Both the position numbers and the translations under genes were made by a program. The notes under the pieces are model-generated. The model had not been told where the DNA came from. It did no database searches and was given only the letters and a program-made list of their open reading frames with translations. This document shows positions 8,615-17,509 of a DNA stretch of 64,000 nt, in pieces. Position 1 is the stretch's first letter, and each line of letters starts with the position of its first letter. The stretch is taken from NCBI GenBank assembly GCA_016707075.1, contig JADJII010000007.1:1-64000 (forward strand), read 5' to 3'. Source of the DNA: Egaibacter danicus (lineage in GTDB: Bacteria > Pseudomonadota > Gammaproteobacteria > Burkholderiales > Burkholderiaceae_C).

Positions 8615-9030
8615 CCACGCCGCAGCACAATCTTGATCAGTAGCGCGGCAGCAACTGAACTGGCCAACACCGGCGACGACGCCAGCATCTGCGCCAGGCC
8701 GCCAATGGCTTCGGTACTCACTTGCTGGGCAAAGTTGGCCAGATCAATCACGTCGCTGACCTGAACGCCCTGTGCGTCGTCCATGCGGGCAGGTCCGTCA
8801 GACCACCCGCCCTTAAAACGTATTTTCACGAAGATACCATTGGCCACGGCTGCCAGCGAGAGAATGCCCAGTGGCTTCATCAGGTGTTCAACCAGACGTT
8901 TTCGCTCCGTGTTCGGCGCGGTCTCGTACACCTGCCCAACCAATTGGGCGAGCATCTGGTTTTTCATGGCCGGGGTGGCAGACTCATAAACTTCATCAAC
9001 CAGTTGCTCAATTGGGGCTTGCGGATTCAT
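8611..9030 (-). CDS. Conserved hypothetical protein
   Basis: 139 residues with no family that I recognise. The N-terminal half is helical and acidic (MNPQAPIEQLVDEVYESATP, then NQMLAQLVGQVYETAPNTER) and repeats the pattern LV-(D/G)-(E/Q)-VYE twice. A glycine-rich middle (GGWSDGPARMDDAQGVQVSD) follows, and the C-terminus has a hydrophobic stretch (SPVLASSVAAALLIKIVL), possibly a membrane tail. GGAGTGATATTCC precedes the ATG. It converges on the DUF1330 gene. Confidence 0.7.
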   Translation of the reverse strand: MNPQAPIEQLVDEVYESATPAMKNQMLAQLVGQVYETAPNTERKRLVEHLMKPLGILSLAAVANGIFVKIRFKGGWSDGPARMDDAQGVQVSDVIDLANFAQQVSTEAIGGLAQMLASSPVLASSVAAALLIKIVLRRG

Positions 9031-9139
9031 GGAATATCACTCCTTCAAGTTTGTGCATTGAACGGTTAACCAGTTTGCAGGCAGTTTGTGACAATGCAGT
9101 TGTGAAATGTGAAGCAAACGTAAGGGTCTGTAATACGCC

Positions 9140-9781
9140 ATGACTACCACCCTCCTCACCATCTGGCTCCTGCACGTGGCGGCCATGATAAGCCCCGGCG
9201 CCAACGTGTTGCTGGTGTCGCAGCTGGCTGCCAGTGACCGCGCCCGAAGTGCGCGTTTCGCCGCGTTGGGCGTCACGGTGGGCGCAGCCATTTGGGCTAC
9301 GAGCGCCGTACTGGGCGTCAATGCGGTGTTTCACATGTTCCCGGGGCTCCGCCTGGGGCTTCAGGTGGCAGGCGGCGTGTACCTGCTGTATGTCGCCAGC
9401 CGCTTGTGGCGCTCCAGTGATGCACCCCTGCAGGGCAAGGCCACGTCCGTTTCAGCCCCTGCCGCCTTTCGCCTGGGATTTCTCACCAACATCACCAACC
9501 CCAAGTCGGCCCTGTTTTTTGGCAGCGTGTTTGCCGCGTCATTTCCGGCCAGCCCCAGCATCCTGTTGCAGGCGTCGGCCGTGGTGATGATTGTGCTCAA
9601 CGCGCTGTGCTGGCACACGTTGCTGGCGTACCTGTTCTCACGCGACCGGGTGCGGCTGGCCTACTCGCGAACCCGAAAAACCGCCAACCGTGTGGCATCG
9701 GTTGCGGTGGGCACTTTGGGGCTGGGGTTGCTGATGGCGTCGTTGCGGGAGCTGAAGGAATACCAGTCACAGTCTTTGTGA
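9140..9781 (+). CDS. LysE family translocator (RhtB-like)
   Basis: Inner-membrane exporter of the LysE/RhtB family, probably for an amino acid or derivative; the substrate cannot be read from the sequence. It has 213 residues with about six hydrophobic helices. The family hallmark near the N-terminus is present (MISPGANVLLVSQLAASDRA), as is the conserved FRLGFLTNITNPKSALFFGS region near residue 110. A weak AAGGG lies upstream of ATG 9140. A repeat copy follows its stop at once. Confidence 0.9.
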   Translation: MTTTLLTIWLLHVAAMISPGANVLLVSQLAASDRARSARFAALGVTVGAAIWATSAVLGVNAVFHMFPGLRLGLQVAGGVYLLYVASRLWRSSDAPLQGKATSVSAPAAFRLGFLTNITNPKSALFFGSVFAASFPASPSILLQASAVVMIVLNALCWHTLLAYLFSRDRVRLAYSRTRKTANRVASVAVGTLGLGLLMASLRELKEYQSQSL

Positions 9782-9783
9782 TT

Positions 9784-9840
9784 GCTGCATATTTAATAGC
9801 TGCTCACGCATAATCCACGATGGCTGGAGGCCAATTTGAT
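9784..9840 (+). repeat. Dispersed repeat, copy 4
   Basis: Contains AATAGCTGCTCACGCATAAT and GGCTGGAGGCCAATTTGAT. It starts three bases after the LysE-family stop and fills most of the convergent gap. Confidence 0.8.
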
Positions 9841-9843
9841 AAG

Positions 9844-9864
9844 TAAAACCCGGTGTTTTCGGGT
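9844..9864 (-). terminator. Weak hairpin after the PilZ-domain gene
   Basis: On the minus strand a 5-bp stem ACCCG/CGGGT with a 7-base loop is followed by TTTT. Its position just after the minus-strand stop at 9876 fits a terminator; the stem is short. Confidence 0.35.
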
Positions 9865-9875
9865 CGCAGAGCCAG

Positions 9876-10616
9876 TTAGCGAATCACCAGCCACGTAAGC
9901 AGGCGCAGGCCCACAGCCCACTGCTCGCCTTTACGCCGCACTGACACCACCATGGCCAACGCGTCGAAATCGCGGGTGACCATGCGAACAACCTGCCCTT
10001 CTTGCATGGCGTTGGATAACACCAGACTGGCGCCGTTTGCAGACACATCCTTCAGACGAGCAGGCAGAGGCCCACCCTGGGCAGTCGCGTAGACGGTTAT
10101 CGCCAGCTCATTTTCGATCCGCAACACGCCGCGCCGATCGAGCAAGTCTTTGTTCTTGCGTTCAGGTGGCGAAACGGGGGCCAGCGGGCTTGAGCAGCCG
10201 CCGCAGCGCGTGTCGCGTCCAATCTTGGACGGCAAGGGCCGGCTGCAAAACGGGCAGCCAGACGCAACTACAGGCACGCCGGGCTTCCCGGAAACAGGTG
10301 GTTTTGCCTGCAAATCGGGGGCAGCAGCTGCGCGCGCGGGTTTTGCGAGCCCTTGGCCCGGGTCCGACGGGTGGCCTTCTATCTCCTGGCGATGTATGGC
10401 AAGACGAAGGGACTTGTCGTAAGCGACACGTTTGGCGGGGTCCCCCAGCACGGCCCAAGCCTCGTTGATCAGTTCCGCCGTTTCCGGATCGCCACCCTTG
10501 CCTGGTCGCATCCCCAGAATGGCCACCAGCGTCTGATAGCTCGCCCGGATCACCTCGACCGGCGCTTCGGGTTGAACATGGAGAATTCGATAAAGGTTGC
10601 GACGGTTGCGTTTCAT
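9876..10616 (-). CDS. J-like domain / zinc-ribbon / PilZ domain protein
   Basis: A 246-residue protein built of three parts. Residues 1-70 resemble a J domain (NLYRILHVQPEAPVEVIRAS, INEAWAVLGDPAKRVAYD) but lack the HPD motif, so Hsp70 stimulation is doubtful. Residues 120-145 hold two CxxC pairs (CPFCSRPL and CGGCSSPL), a zinc ribbon. The C-terminal 95 residues are PilZ-like, with an RxxxR motif (RGVLR) and DVSANGA, the two motifs that bind cyclic di-GMP. It is probably a cytoplasmic c-di-GMP-responsive adaptor; partner and output are unknown. Divergent from the aspartoacylase-family gene. Confidence 0.8.
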   Translation of the reverse strand: MKRNRRNLYRILHVQPEAPVEVIRASYQTLVAILGMRPGKGGDPETAELINEAWAVLGDPAKRVAYDKSLRLAIHRQEIEGHPSDPGQGLAKPARAAAAPDLQAKPPVSGKPGVPVVASGCPFCSRPLPSKIGRDTRCGGCSSPLAPVSPPERKNKDLLDRRGVLRIENELAITVYATAQGGPLPARLKDVSANGASLVLSNAMQEGQVVRMVTRDFDALAMVVSVRRKGEQWAVGLRLLTWLVIR

Positions 10617-10714
10617 TCAAATGATTCTAGGCTGCTATTTCCGCCTGCAAAGGCAGCAAGTCACAGAACCCGCATCCTAGAATGTAAAAAATTGCTCCAG
10701 AAAAACCTTCACTC

Positions 10715-11689
10715 ATGACGCTATCCACTGCGCAATTGCGCGTACACCAATTTGTGGCCCTGCAACCCGGTCCGCGCCTGATTGTGCTGGGTGCTGTTCA
10801 CGGCAACGAGACCAGTGGCACCCGCGGTATCGAACGGATACTGGCTGAACTGGACGCGGCAACCCTCACCATTGTGCGTGGTACTGTGACGTTTGTACCC
10901 GTAACCAACCCACTGGCCTATCAGAAACGCCAGCGCATGGGCGACCGCAACCTGAACCGGAACCTGTACCCCAACGTGCAGCCCAGGGACTATGAGGACA
11001 CCATCGCCAACGTGCTGTGCCCCATGCTGGCCGCGCATGACGTGCTGCTGGACCTGCATTCGTTCCATACGGCGGGCGAGCCATTCGCCATGATTGGCCC
11101 GGTGAACAACACGGGCTCACTGGAGCCATTTGCCCAAGCCGCGCAAGAGCAGGCGCTGGCCTTACGTCTGGGGCCACGGCGCATTGTGGAGGGCTGGCTG
11201 GACACTTACGCGGCCGGGGTAAAACGGCGCCTCGAACGCACCGCACCCAGTGACCGCGCCAATCTGCTCAGCACCGATCCGCGCTACGGCGTGGGGACCA
11301 CGGAGTACATGCGCACCCAGGGTGGCTATGCCATCACGCTGGAGTGTGGCCAGCATGACGACCCGGCCGCGCCCGAGGTGGCTTATCAAGCCATCCGCCG
11401 CACGCTGGCACACCTGCGATTGATCGACGCATCAGATCCGCAGCCCACGCCGGATATCGAATTTCTGCGGCTGACGGAAGTGATTGACCGGTATCACGCA
11501 GGCGACCAGTTCTCACGCCCCTGGGCCAGCTATGACCGCGTGAAACAGGGTGAGTTGATTGGCACCCGCCACGATGGTGCGCTGGTGCTGGCACCGCAGG
11601 ACGGACACATCGTATTCCCCAATCCGGCGGCCATGCCGGGCAATGAGTGGTTCTATCTCGCGCAGGTCAGCACGCGCCAACTAGCCTAG
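10715..11689 (+). CDS. Succinylglutamate desuccinylase/aspartoacylase family zinc hydrolase
   Basis: A 324-residue zinc-dependent amidase of the AstE/AspA (M14-like) fold, cytoplasmic. The zinc ligands appear as GAVHGNETSGT (His and Glu) and LLDLHSFHTAG (His). RMGDRNLNRNLYPNVQPRDY is the typical arginine-rich substrate-binding stretch, and GYAITLECGQHDDP contains the likely catalytic Glu. No ast operon genes are nearby, so the true substrate is unknown; an acylated amino acid is a guess from the family. Its stop overlaps the msrA stop (CTAG). Confidence 0.85.
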   Translation: MTLSTAQLRVHQFVALQPGPRLIVLGAVHGNETSGTRGIERILAELDAATLTIVRGTVTFVPVTNPLAYQKRQRMGDRNLNRNLYPNVQPRDYEDTIANVLCPMLAAHDVLLDLHSFHTAGEPFAMIGPVNNTGSLEPFAQAAQEQALALRLGPRRIVEGWLDTYAAGVKRRLERTAPSDRANLLSTDPRYGVGTTEYMRTQGGYAITLECGQHDDPAAPEVAYQAIRRTLAHLRLIDASDPQPTPDIEFLRLTEVIDRYHAGDQFSRPWASYDRVKQGELIGTRHDGALVLAPQDGHIVFPNPAAMPGNEWFYLAQVSTRQLA

Positions 11690-12228
11690 CCCTTTGCCAG
11701 ACGCGCAAAGGTCTTTCGGAACTTGGCCACTTTGGGACCAGCCACTGCCACGCAGTACCCCTGATTGGGGTTGTTGGCAAAGTAGTCCTGGTGATAGGCC
11801 TCAGCCGCGACGTAGTTTTGCAAAGGCTTCACTTCAGTAACGATGGGGCGGTCAAACGTGCCTTGCCGGGTGACCTCGGCAATGAAGCCATTGGCAATGT
11901 CCTGATGCTCCGGACTGGAAAAATAGATGCCGCTGCGATACTGCGTGCCGGCATCCGCCCCCTGCCGGTTCAGGCTGGTGGGGTCATGGATCACGAAGAA
12001 GATCTCCAGAATCTCGCGCAGGCTGATTTGCGCAGGGTCGAACACCAGTTTGACCACTTCGTTGTGGCCAGTGGTCCCGGTACACACTTGCTGGTAGGTG
12101 ACATTTGGCACATGGCCATTGCAATAGCCGCTTTCGACGTCGGTGATGCCGCGAACATCCACAAAAACCGCCTCGATGCACCAGAAGCAGCCACCGCCCA
12201 AAGTAATGGTTTGCAGGGAATCAGACAT
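11686..12228 (-). CDS. msrA: Peptide-methionine (S)-S-oxide reductase MsrA
   Basis: Repairs methionine-S-sulfoxide in proteins and free Met. 180 residues; the catalytic GCFWC motif (TLGGGCFWCIEAVF) is at residues 12-17, with the conserved GYCNGHVPNVTYQQV, TGHNEVVKLVFDP and YRSGIYFSSPEH segments. There is no signal peptide, so it is cytoplasmic. GGAGAACC lies before the ATG. It converges on the aspartoacylase-family gene with a four-base stop overlap. Confidence 0.95.
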   Translation of the reverse strand: MSDSLQTITLGGGCFWCIEAVFVDVRGITDVESGYCNGHVPNVTYQQVCTGTTGHNEVVKLVFDPAQISLREILEIFFVIHDPTSLNRQGADAGTQYRSGIYFSSPEHQDIANGFIAEVTRQGTFDRPIVTEVKPLQNYVAAEAYHQDYFANNPNQGYCVAVAGPKVAKFRKTFARLAKG

Positions 12229-12385
12229 GGGTTCTCCGTTTAAAGTGGTTGGTCCGGGGGCGCAGCGGCATCTTACGCGGCAAGCCCGAAAAGCCGGTTT
12301 CTTTACCCAAATTTACCCGGCAAACCGCGGTGAATGATTGAAACCAGCTACCCTGTCCATTGACGGGGTTTCGGGGAAAAGCTAA

Positions 12386-12402
12386 ACTAATAACCCGTTA
12401 GT
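12386..12402. promoter_or_regulatory. Candidate operator upstream of tetR-RND operon
   Basis: Inverted repeat ACTAA-N7-TTAGT, 10 bases before the tetR start and overlapping the likely promoter. A natural site for autorepression by the TetR-family product; inferred from symmetry and position. Confidence 0.4.
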
Positions 12403-12412
12403 CAGTAATTTA

Positions 12413-13117
12413 ATGTCCTTCTCCAAACTATTCTGTGAAACTGCGAGAGGTCTCCCCGCCAAACGGGAGCGTCGCAAAGAGGCACGCCCCGGCGAATTGC
12501 TGGCCGCCGCACTGGAGCTGTTTGTAGAAAAAGGTTATGCGGCCACACGTGCCGAAGAGGTAGCCAAGAGGGCAGGTGTGTCCAAAGGCACGTTGTTCCT
12601 GTATTTCGCCAGTAAGGAAGAGTTGTTCAAAGCGGTCGTGCGGGACAACATTTCCGGACGCTATCCTGGATGGGCAGCCGAGTTTGAGGCGTTTGAGGGC
12701 AACACGACCGACATGCTGCGTTATGCCATGAACTCATGGTGGACCAGCGTGGGAGCAACCAAGGCCTCAGGCATCTCCAAACTCATCATGAGTGAAGCGA
12801 GTAATTTCCCGGAACTGGCGGCCTTTTATCAAAAAGAGGTGATTGAGCCCGGCCACGCGCTGATCCGGCGGATTTTGCAGCGCGGCATTGACCGCGGCGA
12901 AATTCGCCCGATGGACATGAACCATGCGGTGCACATCGTCATGGCGCCCCTGCTGTACCTGGTCATGTGCAAGCATTGTTATGCAACCTTTGCCGAAGAG
13001 AGCGCGCAAATGGTCCCTGAGGAATTTCTGGCGGCACAGGTCGATGCGCTCATGAATGGCCTGGGCCTGCACCAGATCGACAATGCCACTCCTGACCGGA
13101 AGGCAAAAACAGAATGA
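12413..13117 (+). CDS. TetR family regulator of the RND efflux operon
   Basis: 234 residues. The N-terminal helix-turn-helix reads RPGELLAAALELFVEKGYAA then AKRAGVSKGTLFLYFASKEE, a textbook TetR DNA-binding domain, followed by a helical ligand-binding domain of the AcrR/TetR_C type. No Shine-Dalgarno sequence is obvious before ATG 12413, and translation could be leaderless. The stop overlaps the adaptor start (ATGA at 13114-13117), so regulator and pump are cotranslated. It probably represses the operon until an efflux substrate binds. Confidence 0.9.
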   Translation: MSFSKLFCETARGLPAKRERRKEARPGELLAAALELFVEKGYAATRAEEVAKRAGVSKGTLFLYFASKEELFKAVVRDNISGRYPGWAAEFEAFEGNTTDMLRYAMNSWWTSVGATKASGISKLIMSEASNFPELAAFYQKEVIEPGHALIRRILQRGIDRGEIRPMDMNHAVHIVMAPLLYLVMCKHCYATFAEESAQMVPEEFLAAQVDALMNGLGLHQIDNATPDRKAKTE

Positions 13118-14253
13118 AAAGCTGGATGAAATGGGGGGCTGCTGCCCTCGTGGTGGTTTTGATCGCGATCGGTGTCGCCCGGGCGCTGGCGGCCCGCAAA
13201 GCTCAAAAAGACGCTCTGGCTCAGCAGGCTTCGCAAAAGACCGAGGCGACAGTTGAGTTGTCGCCCATGGACTTGGTGCAGGCCAAGTCGCGTGATCTGG
13301 CGCAAGGGGTTACCGTTTCCGGATCACTCAAAGCCGTGAATTCCGCATTCGTCAAGGTCCGCGTGGCTGGCGAGCTTCAGGGCCTGACCGTTCGCGAAGG
13401 TGACATCGTCAAGGCAGGACAGGTATTGGCCCGTGTTGACTCCACTGAATACCAGGCACGGGTTCGTCAGGCACAGCAGCAAGCAGAATCAGCCAAAGCC
13501 CAGGTAGATATTGCCAAACGCACTTTTGAGAACAATCGCTCCCTGGTCAGCCAGGGTTTTATTTCAGCTACCGCGCTTGACTCGTCCAGCGCCAGCCTGG
13601 CTGCTGCGCAGGCCAACTACCAGGCGGCACAGGCGGGTGCCGATGTGGCCGTCAAGGCGCTGAACGATACGGTGTTGCGCGCGCCCATTTCGGGTGTTGT
13701 GGCCCAGCGGCTGGCCCAATCTGGCGAGCGCGCAGGAGTGGATGCCAAGGTGCTGGAAATTGTCGATTTGGGCAAGCTGGAACTGGAAGCCAGCCTGGGT
13801 GCCACCGACTCCATGCAGGTTAGCGTGGGGCAGACGGCGAGCCTCCAGATCGAAGGAGCCAGCAAGCCCGTTATGGCCAAGGTGGTGCGGATTAACCCCT
13901 CCACCACGGCTGGCAGTCGCGCCGTGCAGGTTTACCTGTCTATCGAATCTGCGGTGGGTTTGCGTCAGGGCATGTTTGGCCAGGGTACGTTGAACACGGG
14001 GCGCGCCCAGTTGCTGGCCGTTCCCCTGAGTGCGGTGCGCACCGACAAGCCGGCGCCGTATGTGCAATGGGTCAATAACAACCAGGTGCTGCATCAACAA
14101 GTGGAATTGGGCGTGCGCGGCGAGTCAGACGGTGAGTTGATGGTGGCCATCAAGGGCGTGCCCGAGAATGCGCTTCTGGTCGCGGGCTCCGTAGGCCCAC
14201 TGCGCGCGGGTACGGCAGTCAAAATAACCCCCAATACCCCAGTTGCCCGCTAG
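13114..14253 (+). CDS. RND efflux periplasmic adaptor subunit
   Basis: Membrane-fusion protein linking the RND pump to an outer-membrane channel. 379 residues: an N-terminal membrane anchor (WGAAALVVVLIAIGVARAL), a lipoyl/barrel-sandwich part (KVRVAGELQGLTVREGDIVK then GQVLARVD), a long helical hairpin rich in Ala/Gln (residues about 110-185), the second lipoyl half (LRAPISGVVAQRLAQSGE) and a beta barrel. It lacks an N-terminal lipobox cysteine, so it is held by the helix. The gene lies three bases before the pump gene. Confidence 0.92.
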   Translation: MKSWMKWGAAALVVVLIAIGVARALAARKAQKDALAQQASQKTEATVELSPMDLVQAKSRDLAQGVTVSGSLKAVNSAFVKVRVAGELQGLTVREGDIVKAGQVLARVDSTEYQARVRQAQQQAESAKAQVDIAKRTFENNRSLVSQGFISATALDSSSASLAAAQANYQAAQAGADVAVKALNDTVLRAPISGVVAQRLAQSGERAGVDAKVLEIVDLGKLELEASLGATDSMQVSVGQTASLQIEGASKPVMAKVVRINPSTTAGSRAVQVYLSIESAVGLRQGMFGQGTLNTGRAQLLAVPLSAVRTDKPAPYVQWVNNNQVLHQQVELGVRGESDGELMVAIKGVPENALLVAGSVGPLRAGTAVKITPNTPVAR

Positions 14254-14256
14254 CCC

Positions 14257-17200
14257 ATGTGGTTCACACGCGTCAGCCTGAACAATCCGGTGTTCGCCAC
14301 CATGGTCATGCTGGCCTTGGTGGTGCTGGGTGTATTTTCTTATCAGCGGCTGCAGGTCGATCAATTTCCCAACGTCGACTTTCCGGTAGTAGTGATCACG
14401 GCCGAGTACCCCGGCGCTTCGCCGGAGATCGTTGAGAGTGAAGTCACCAAAAAGCTGGAAGAAGGTGTCAACTCCATTGCCGGCATCAATGCATTGACTT
14501 CGCGCAGCTATGAGGGCCAGGCTGTTGTCATCATCGAATTTCAGCTGCATGTGGATGGCCGCAAGGCAGCCGATGACGTGCGCGAGAAAGTGGCCACCAT
14601 CAAGGCGGGCCTGCGCACCGAGGTAAAAGAACCACGCGTGCTGCGCTTTGACCCGTCCAGCCGGGCGGTCTGGTCGGTCGCAGTGCTCCCCGCCACTGCG
14701 GAGCAGGCTGGTGCCGGTTCGCGACCGATGACACCGGTCGAACTGACCAACTGGGCTGATCAGACACTCAAGAAGCGTCTTGAAAATGTGCGTGGCGTCG
14801 GCTCGGTCACGCTGGTCGGTGGTACCAAACGCGAGATCAACGTTTATCTCAATCCGCAGTCACTGGAAGCCTTTGGCATCTCGCCTGATCAGGTGGTAAC
14901 GGCCGTTCGCAATGAAAACCAGGACCTGCCGGTGGGCGCCATCCGCTCGCGCGAACAGGAGCGCGTGGTGCAGATTGAAGCGCGCATGCAACGCCCTGAG
15001 GACTTTGGCAAGGTGATCGTCGCCCGCAAAAATGGTGCTCCGATTTATGTGAGTCAGCTTGCCCGTGTAGTGGACGGTGCACAGGAAGCAGAAAACCTGG
15101 CACTCTACAACGGACAGCGCACCTTGCTGCTCACGGTGCAGAAGTCGCAGGATGAGAACACCATCGGCGTGGTCAATGGTCTGCAGAAAACGCTGGCTGA
15201 CATGCAGCAGCAGTTGCCACCTGGCGTGCGACTGGAGCAGATCACCGATGGTTCGCGGCAGATTCGCGTGGCAGTTGAAAACGTGCGTCGCACCCTCATT
15301 GAGGGCGCATTGCTCACCATCCTGATTGTTTTTTTGTTTCTGAATTCCTGGCGCTCCACTGTCATCACCGGACTCACACTGCCCATCGCCCTCATTGGCA
15401 CTTTTTTGTTCATGAACCTGTTCGGGTTCACCATCAACATGATCACGCTGATGGCTCTGTCCTTGTGTGTGGGTCTGCTGATCGATGACGCCATCGTGGT
15501 GCGGGAGAACATCGTGCGACATGTGCAGATGGGCAAATCGCCGTTCAAGGCTTCACTGGACGGGACGGAGGAGATCGGTCTGGCCGTTCTGGCTACCACG
15601 CTGTCCATCGTGGCTGTGTTCATGCCCATCGGTTTCATGGGCGGCATCATTGGCAAGTTCTTCCATGAATTTGGCATTACCATCGTAGCCGCAGTGCTGA
15701 TCTCCATGTTTGTCAGCTTCACGCTGGACCCGATGCTCTCCAGCATCTGGCACGACCCCAGCATTGAAGCCCATGGCAGACATTCCGTACCCGTCACCCT
15801 GTATGACAAGTCCATTGGACGCGTGACCGGATGGTTTGATCACGCCACGGAGTTGCTGGTAGACACCTACCAGACCATCTTGCGCTGGGCTCTGGTACAC
15901 AAACTCAAGACACTGGCCCTGGCCCTGGTCATCTTTGTTGCCAGCATTTTCATGGTGCCATTGCTCGGTACGGAATTTGTGCCCAAGGCGGATTTTTCGG
16001 AGACCTCGCTCAACTTTTACACGCCGGTAGGTTCATCCCTGGAAGTAACCGAAGCCAAAGCGCAACAGGTGGAAGGCATCATTCGCGGGTTTCCTGAAGT
16101 TCGGTACACGCTGTCCACCATTAACACGGGTAACGCCCAGGGGAAAATCTACGCCAATGTGTATGTCCGGCTGGTTGACAGAAAGGATCGAAAACGCAAT
16201 GTAGACGAATTGTCTGCGGCTCTGCGGGATCGACTCAAGCTGGTTCCCGGCATCACCGTCACGCACGTGGGTTTGCTGGATTCTGTAGGCGGAAACAAGC
16301 AGGTGGAATTTTCACTGCAGGGGCCGGACATTCAGGAACTGGAGCGTCTGACCAAGCTTGTGCTGGAGAAAGTGCGGCCTGTTGCAGGTCTGGTTGACCT
16401 GGACTCCAGCGTCAAACCCAACAAGCCCACGCTGGACGTGGAAGTTCACCGTGAAGCAGCCTCTGACCTGGGTCTGGGCATTGCGCAGATTGGCAGTGCG
16501 TTGCGTGTCCTGGTGGCTGGTCAAAACGTTGGCACGTGGCGCGCACCCGACGACCAGACCTATGACGTGAATGTCCGGCTCGCGCCCGAGGCACGCAATA
16601 CGCCCAATGATCTGGAGCGCATTCCTTTCACGATGGGTACCAATGCCGATGGTAGCGCGCGCGTGGTGCGCCTGAACCAGGTGGCCATGGTCAGGGAGTC
16701 CACCGGTCCCAATCAGATCAACCGGCGCGACCTGACGCGCGAAGTGGCCATCAACGCCAACGTGTACAACCGCTCGGCCGGCGAGGTGTCGACTGACATC
16801 AAGTCAGCCCTGGAGAGCATCAACTTTCCGCCAGGTTACCGATATCAATTTGGTGGTTCGACCAAAAACATGGCTGAGTCATTCGGGTACGCCATTTCAG
16901 CCCTTGTGCTGGCCGTCGTATTCATCTACATGATTCTGGCCAGCCAGTTCAAAAGCTTTCTGCAGCCGCTCGCTTTGATGACAGCACTGCCGCTGACTCT
17001 GATCGGTGTCGTTTTGGCGCTTCTGATGTTCCGTTCCACCCTGTCCATGTTCTCGGTGATCGGCGTCGTGATGCTGATGGGCCTCGTAACCAAAAACGCG
17101 ATTTTGCTGGTGGACTTTGCCATTCGCGCACGGGAAAGTACCACGGGCGCCGATGGTATCCATATTCCGGGCATGGCACGTAACGAAGCCTTGCTGATGG

Positions 17201-17454
17201 CGGCCAAAGTGCGGTTGCGCCCGATCCTGATGACCACACTGGCCATGATTTTCGGCATGGTGCCACTGGCCTTCGCGCTAAGCGAAGGATCAGAGCAACG
17301 TGCTCCCATGGGGCAGGCCGTGATCGGTGGGGTCATCACATCCTCCTTGCTGACTTTGGTGGTGGTGCCCGTGGTGTACTGCTATATGGATGACCTGGCT
17401 CAATGGATTCGTCGAAAGCTGGGCCCCAAAACGCCCCGGGCGCCTGCCAAATGA
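14257..17454 (+). CDS. RND efflux transporter permease
   Basis: Proton-driven pump of the AcrB/MexB superfamily, 1065 residues, inner membrane with two large periplasmic loops. The start MWFTRVSLNNPVFATMVML and the periplasmic PNVDFPVVVITAEYPGASPE are typical. Helix 4 carries the proton-relay aspartates (LCVGLLIDDAIVVREN) and helix 10 the conserved lysine (LMGLVTKNAILLVDFAIRAR). The family member is nearer the multidrug/hydrophobe (HAE1) group than the metal (HME) group by these motifs. With the adaptor upstream and the TolC-type gene at 18588 it could form a complete tripartite pump. Confidence 0.95.
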   Translation: MWFTRVSLNNPVFATMVMLALVVLGVFSYQRLQVDQFPNVDFPVVVITAEYPGASPEIVESEVTKKLEEGVNSIAGINALTSRSYEGQAVVIIEFQLHVDGRKAADDVREKVATIKAGLRTEVKEPRVLRFDPSSRAVWSVAVLPATAEQAGAGSRPMTPVELTNWADQTLKKRLENVRGVGSVTLVGGTKREINVYLNPQSLEAFGISPDQVVTAVRNENQDLPVGAIRSREQERVVQIEARMQRPEDFGKVIVARKNGAPIYVSQLARVVDGAQEAENLALYNGQRTLLLTVQKSQDENTIGVVNGLQKTLADMQQQLPPGVRLEQITDGSRQIRVAVENVRRTLIEGALLTILIVFLFLNSWRSTVITGLTLPIALIGTFLFMNLFGFTINMITLMALSLCVGLLIDDAIVVRENIVRHVQMGKSPFKASLDGTEEIGLAVLATTLSIVAVFMPIGFMGGIIGKFFHEFGITIVAAVLISMFVSFTLDPMLSSIWHDPSIEAHGRHSVPVTLYDKSIGRVTGWFDHATELLVDTYQTILRWALVHKLKTLALALVIFVASIFMVPLLGTEFVPKADFSETSLNFYTPVGSSLEVTEAKAQQVEGIIRGFPEVRYTLSTINTGNAQGKIYANVYVRLVDRKDRKRNVDELSAALRDRLKLVPGITVTHVGLLDSVGGNKQVEFSLQGPDIQELERLTKLVLEKVRPVAGLVDLDSSVKPNKPTLDVEVHREAASDLGLGIAQIGSALRVLVAGQNVGTWRAPDDQTYDVNVRLAPEARNTPNDLERIPFTMGTNADGSARVVRLNQVAMVRESTGPNQINRRDLTREVAINANVYNRSAGEVSTDIKSALESINFPPGYRYQFGGSTKNMAESFGYAISALVLAVVFIYMILASQFKSFLQPLALMTALPLTLIGVVLALLMFRSTLSMFSVIGVVMLMGLVTKNAILLVDFAIRARESTTGADGIHIPGMARNEALLMAAKVRLRPILMTTLAMIFGMVPLAFALSEGSEQRAPMGQAVIGGVITSSLLTLVVVPVVYCYMDDLAQWIRRKLGPKTPRAPAK

Positions 17455-17509
17455 CCCTGTCCCGGTAAAATTCATCAATATCAGCTAATATACCCATAGG
17501 AGTATCTGA

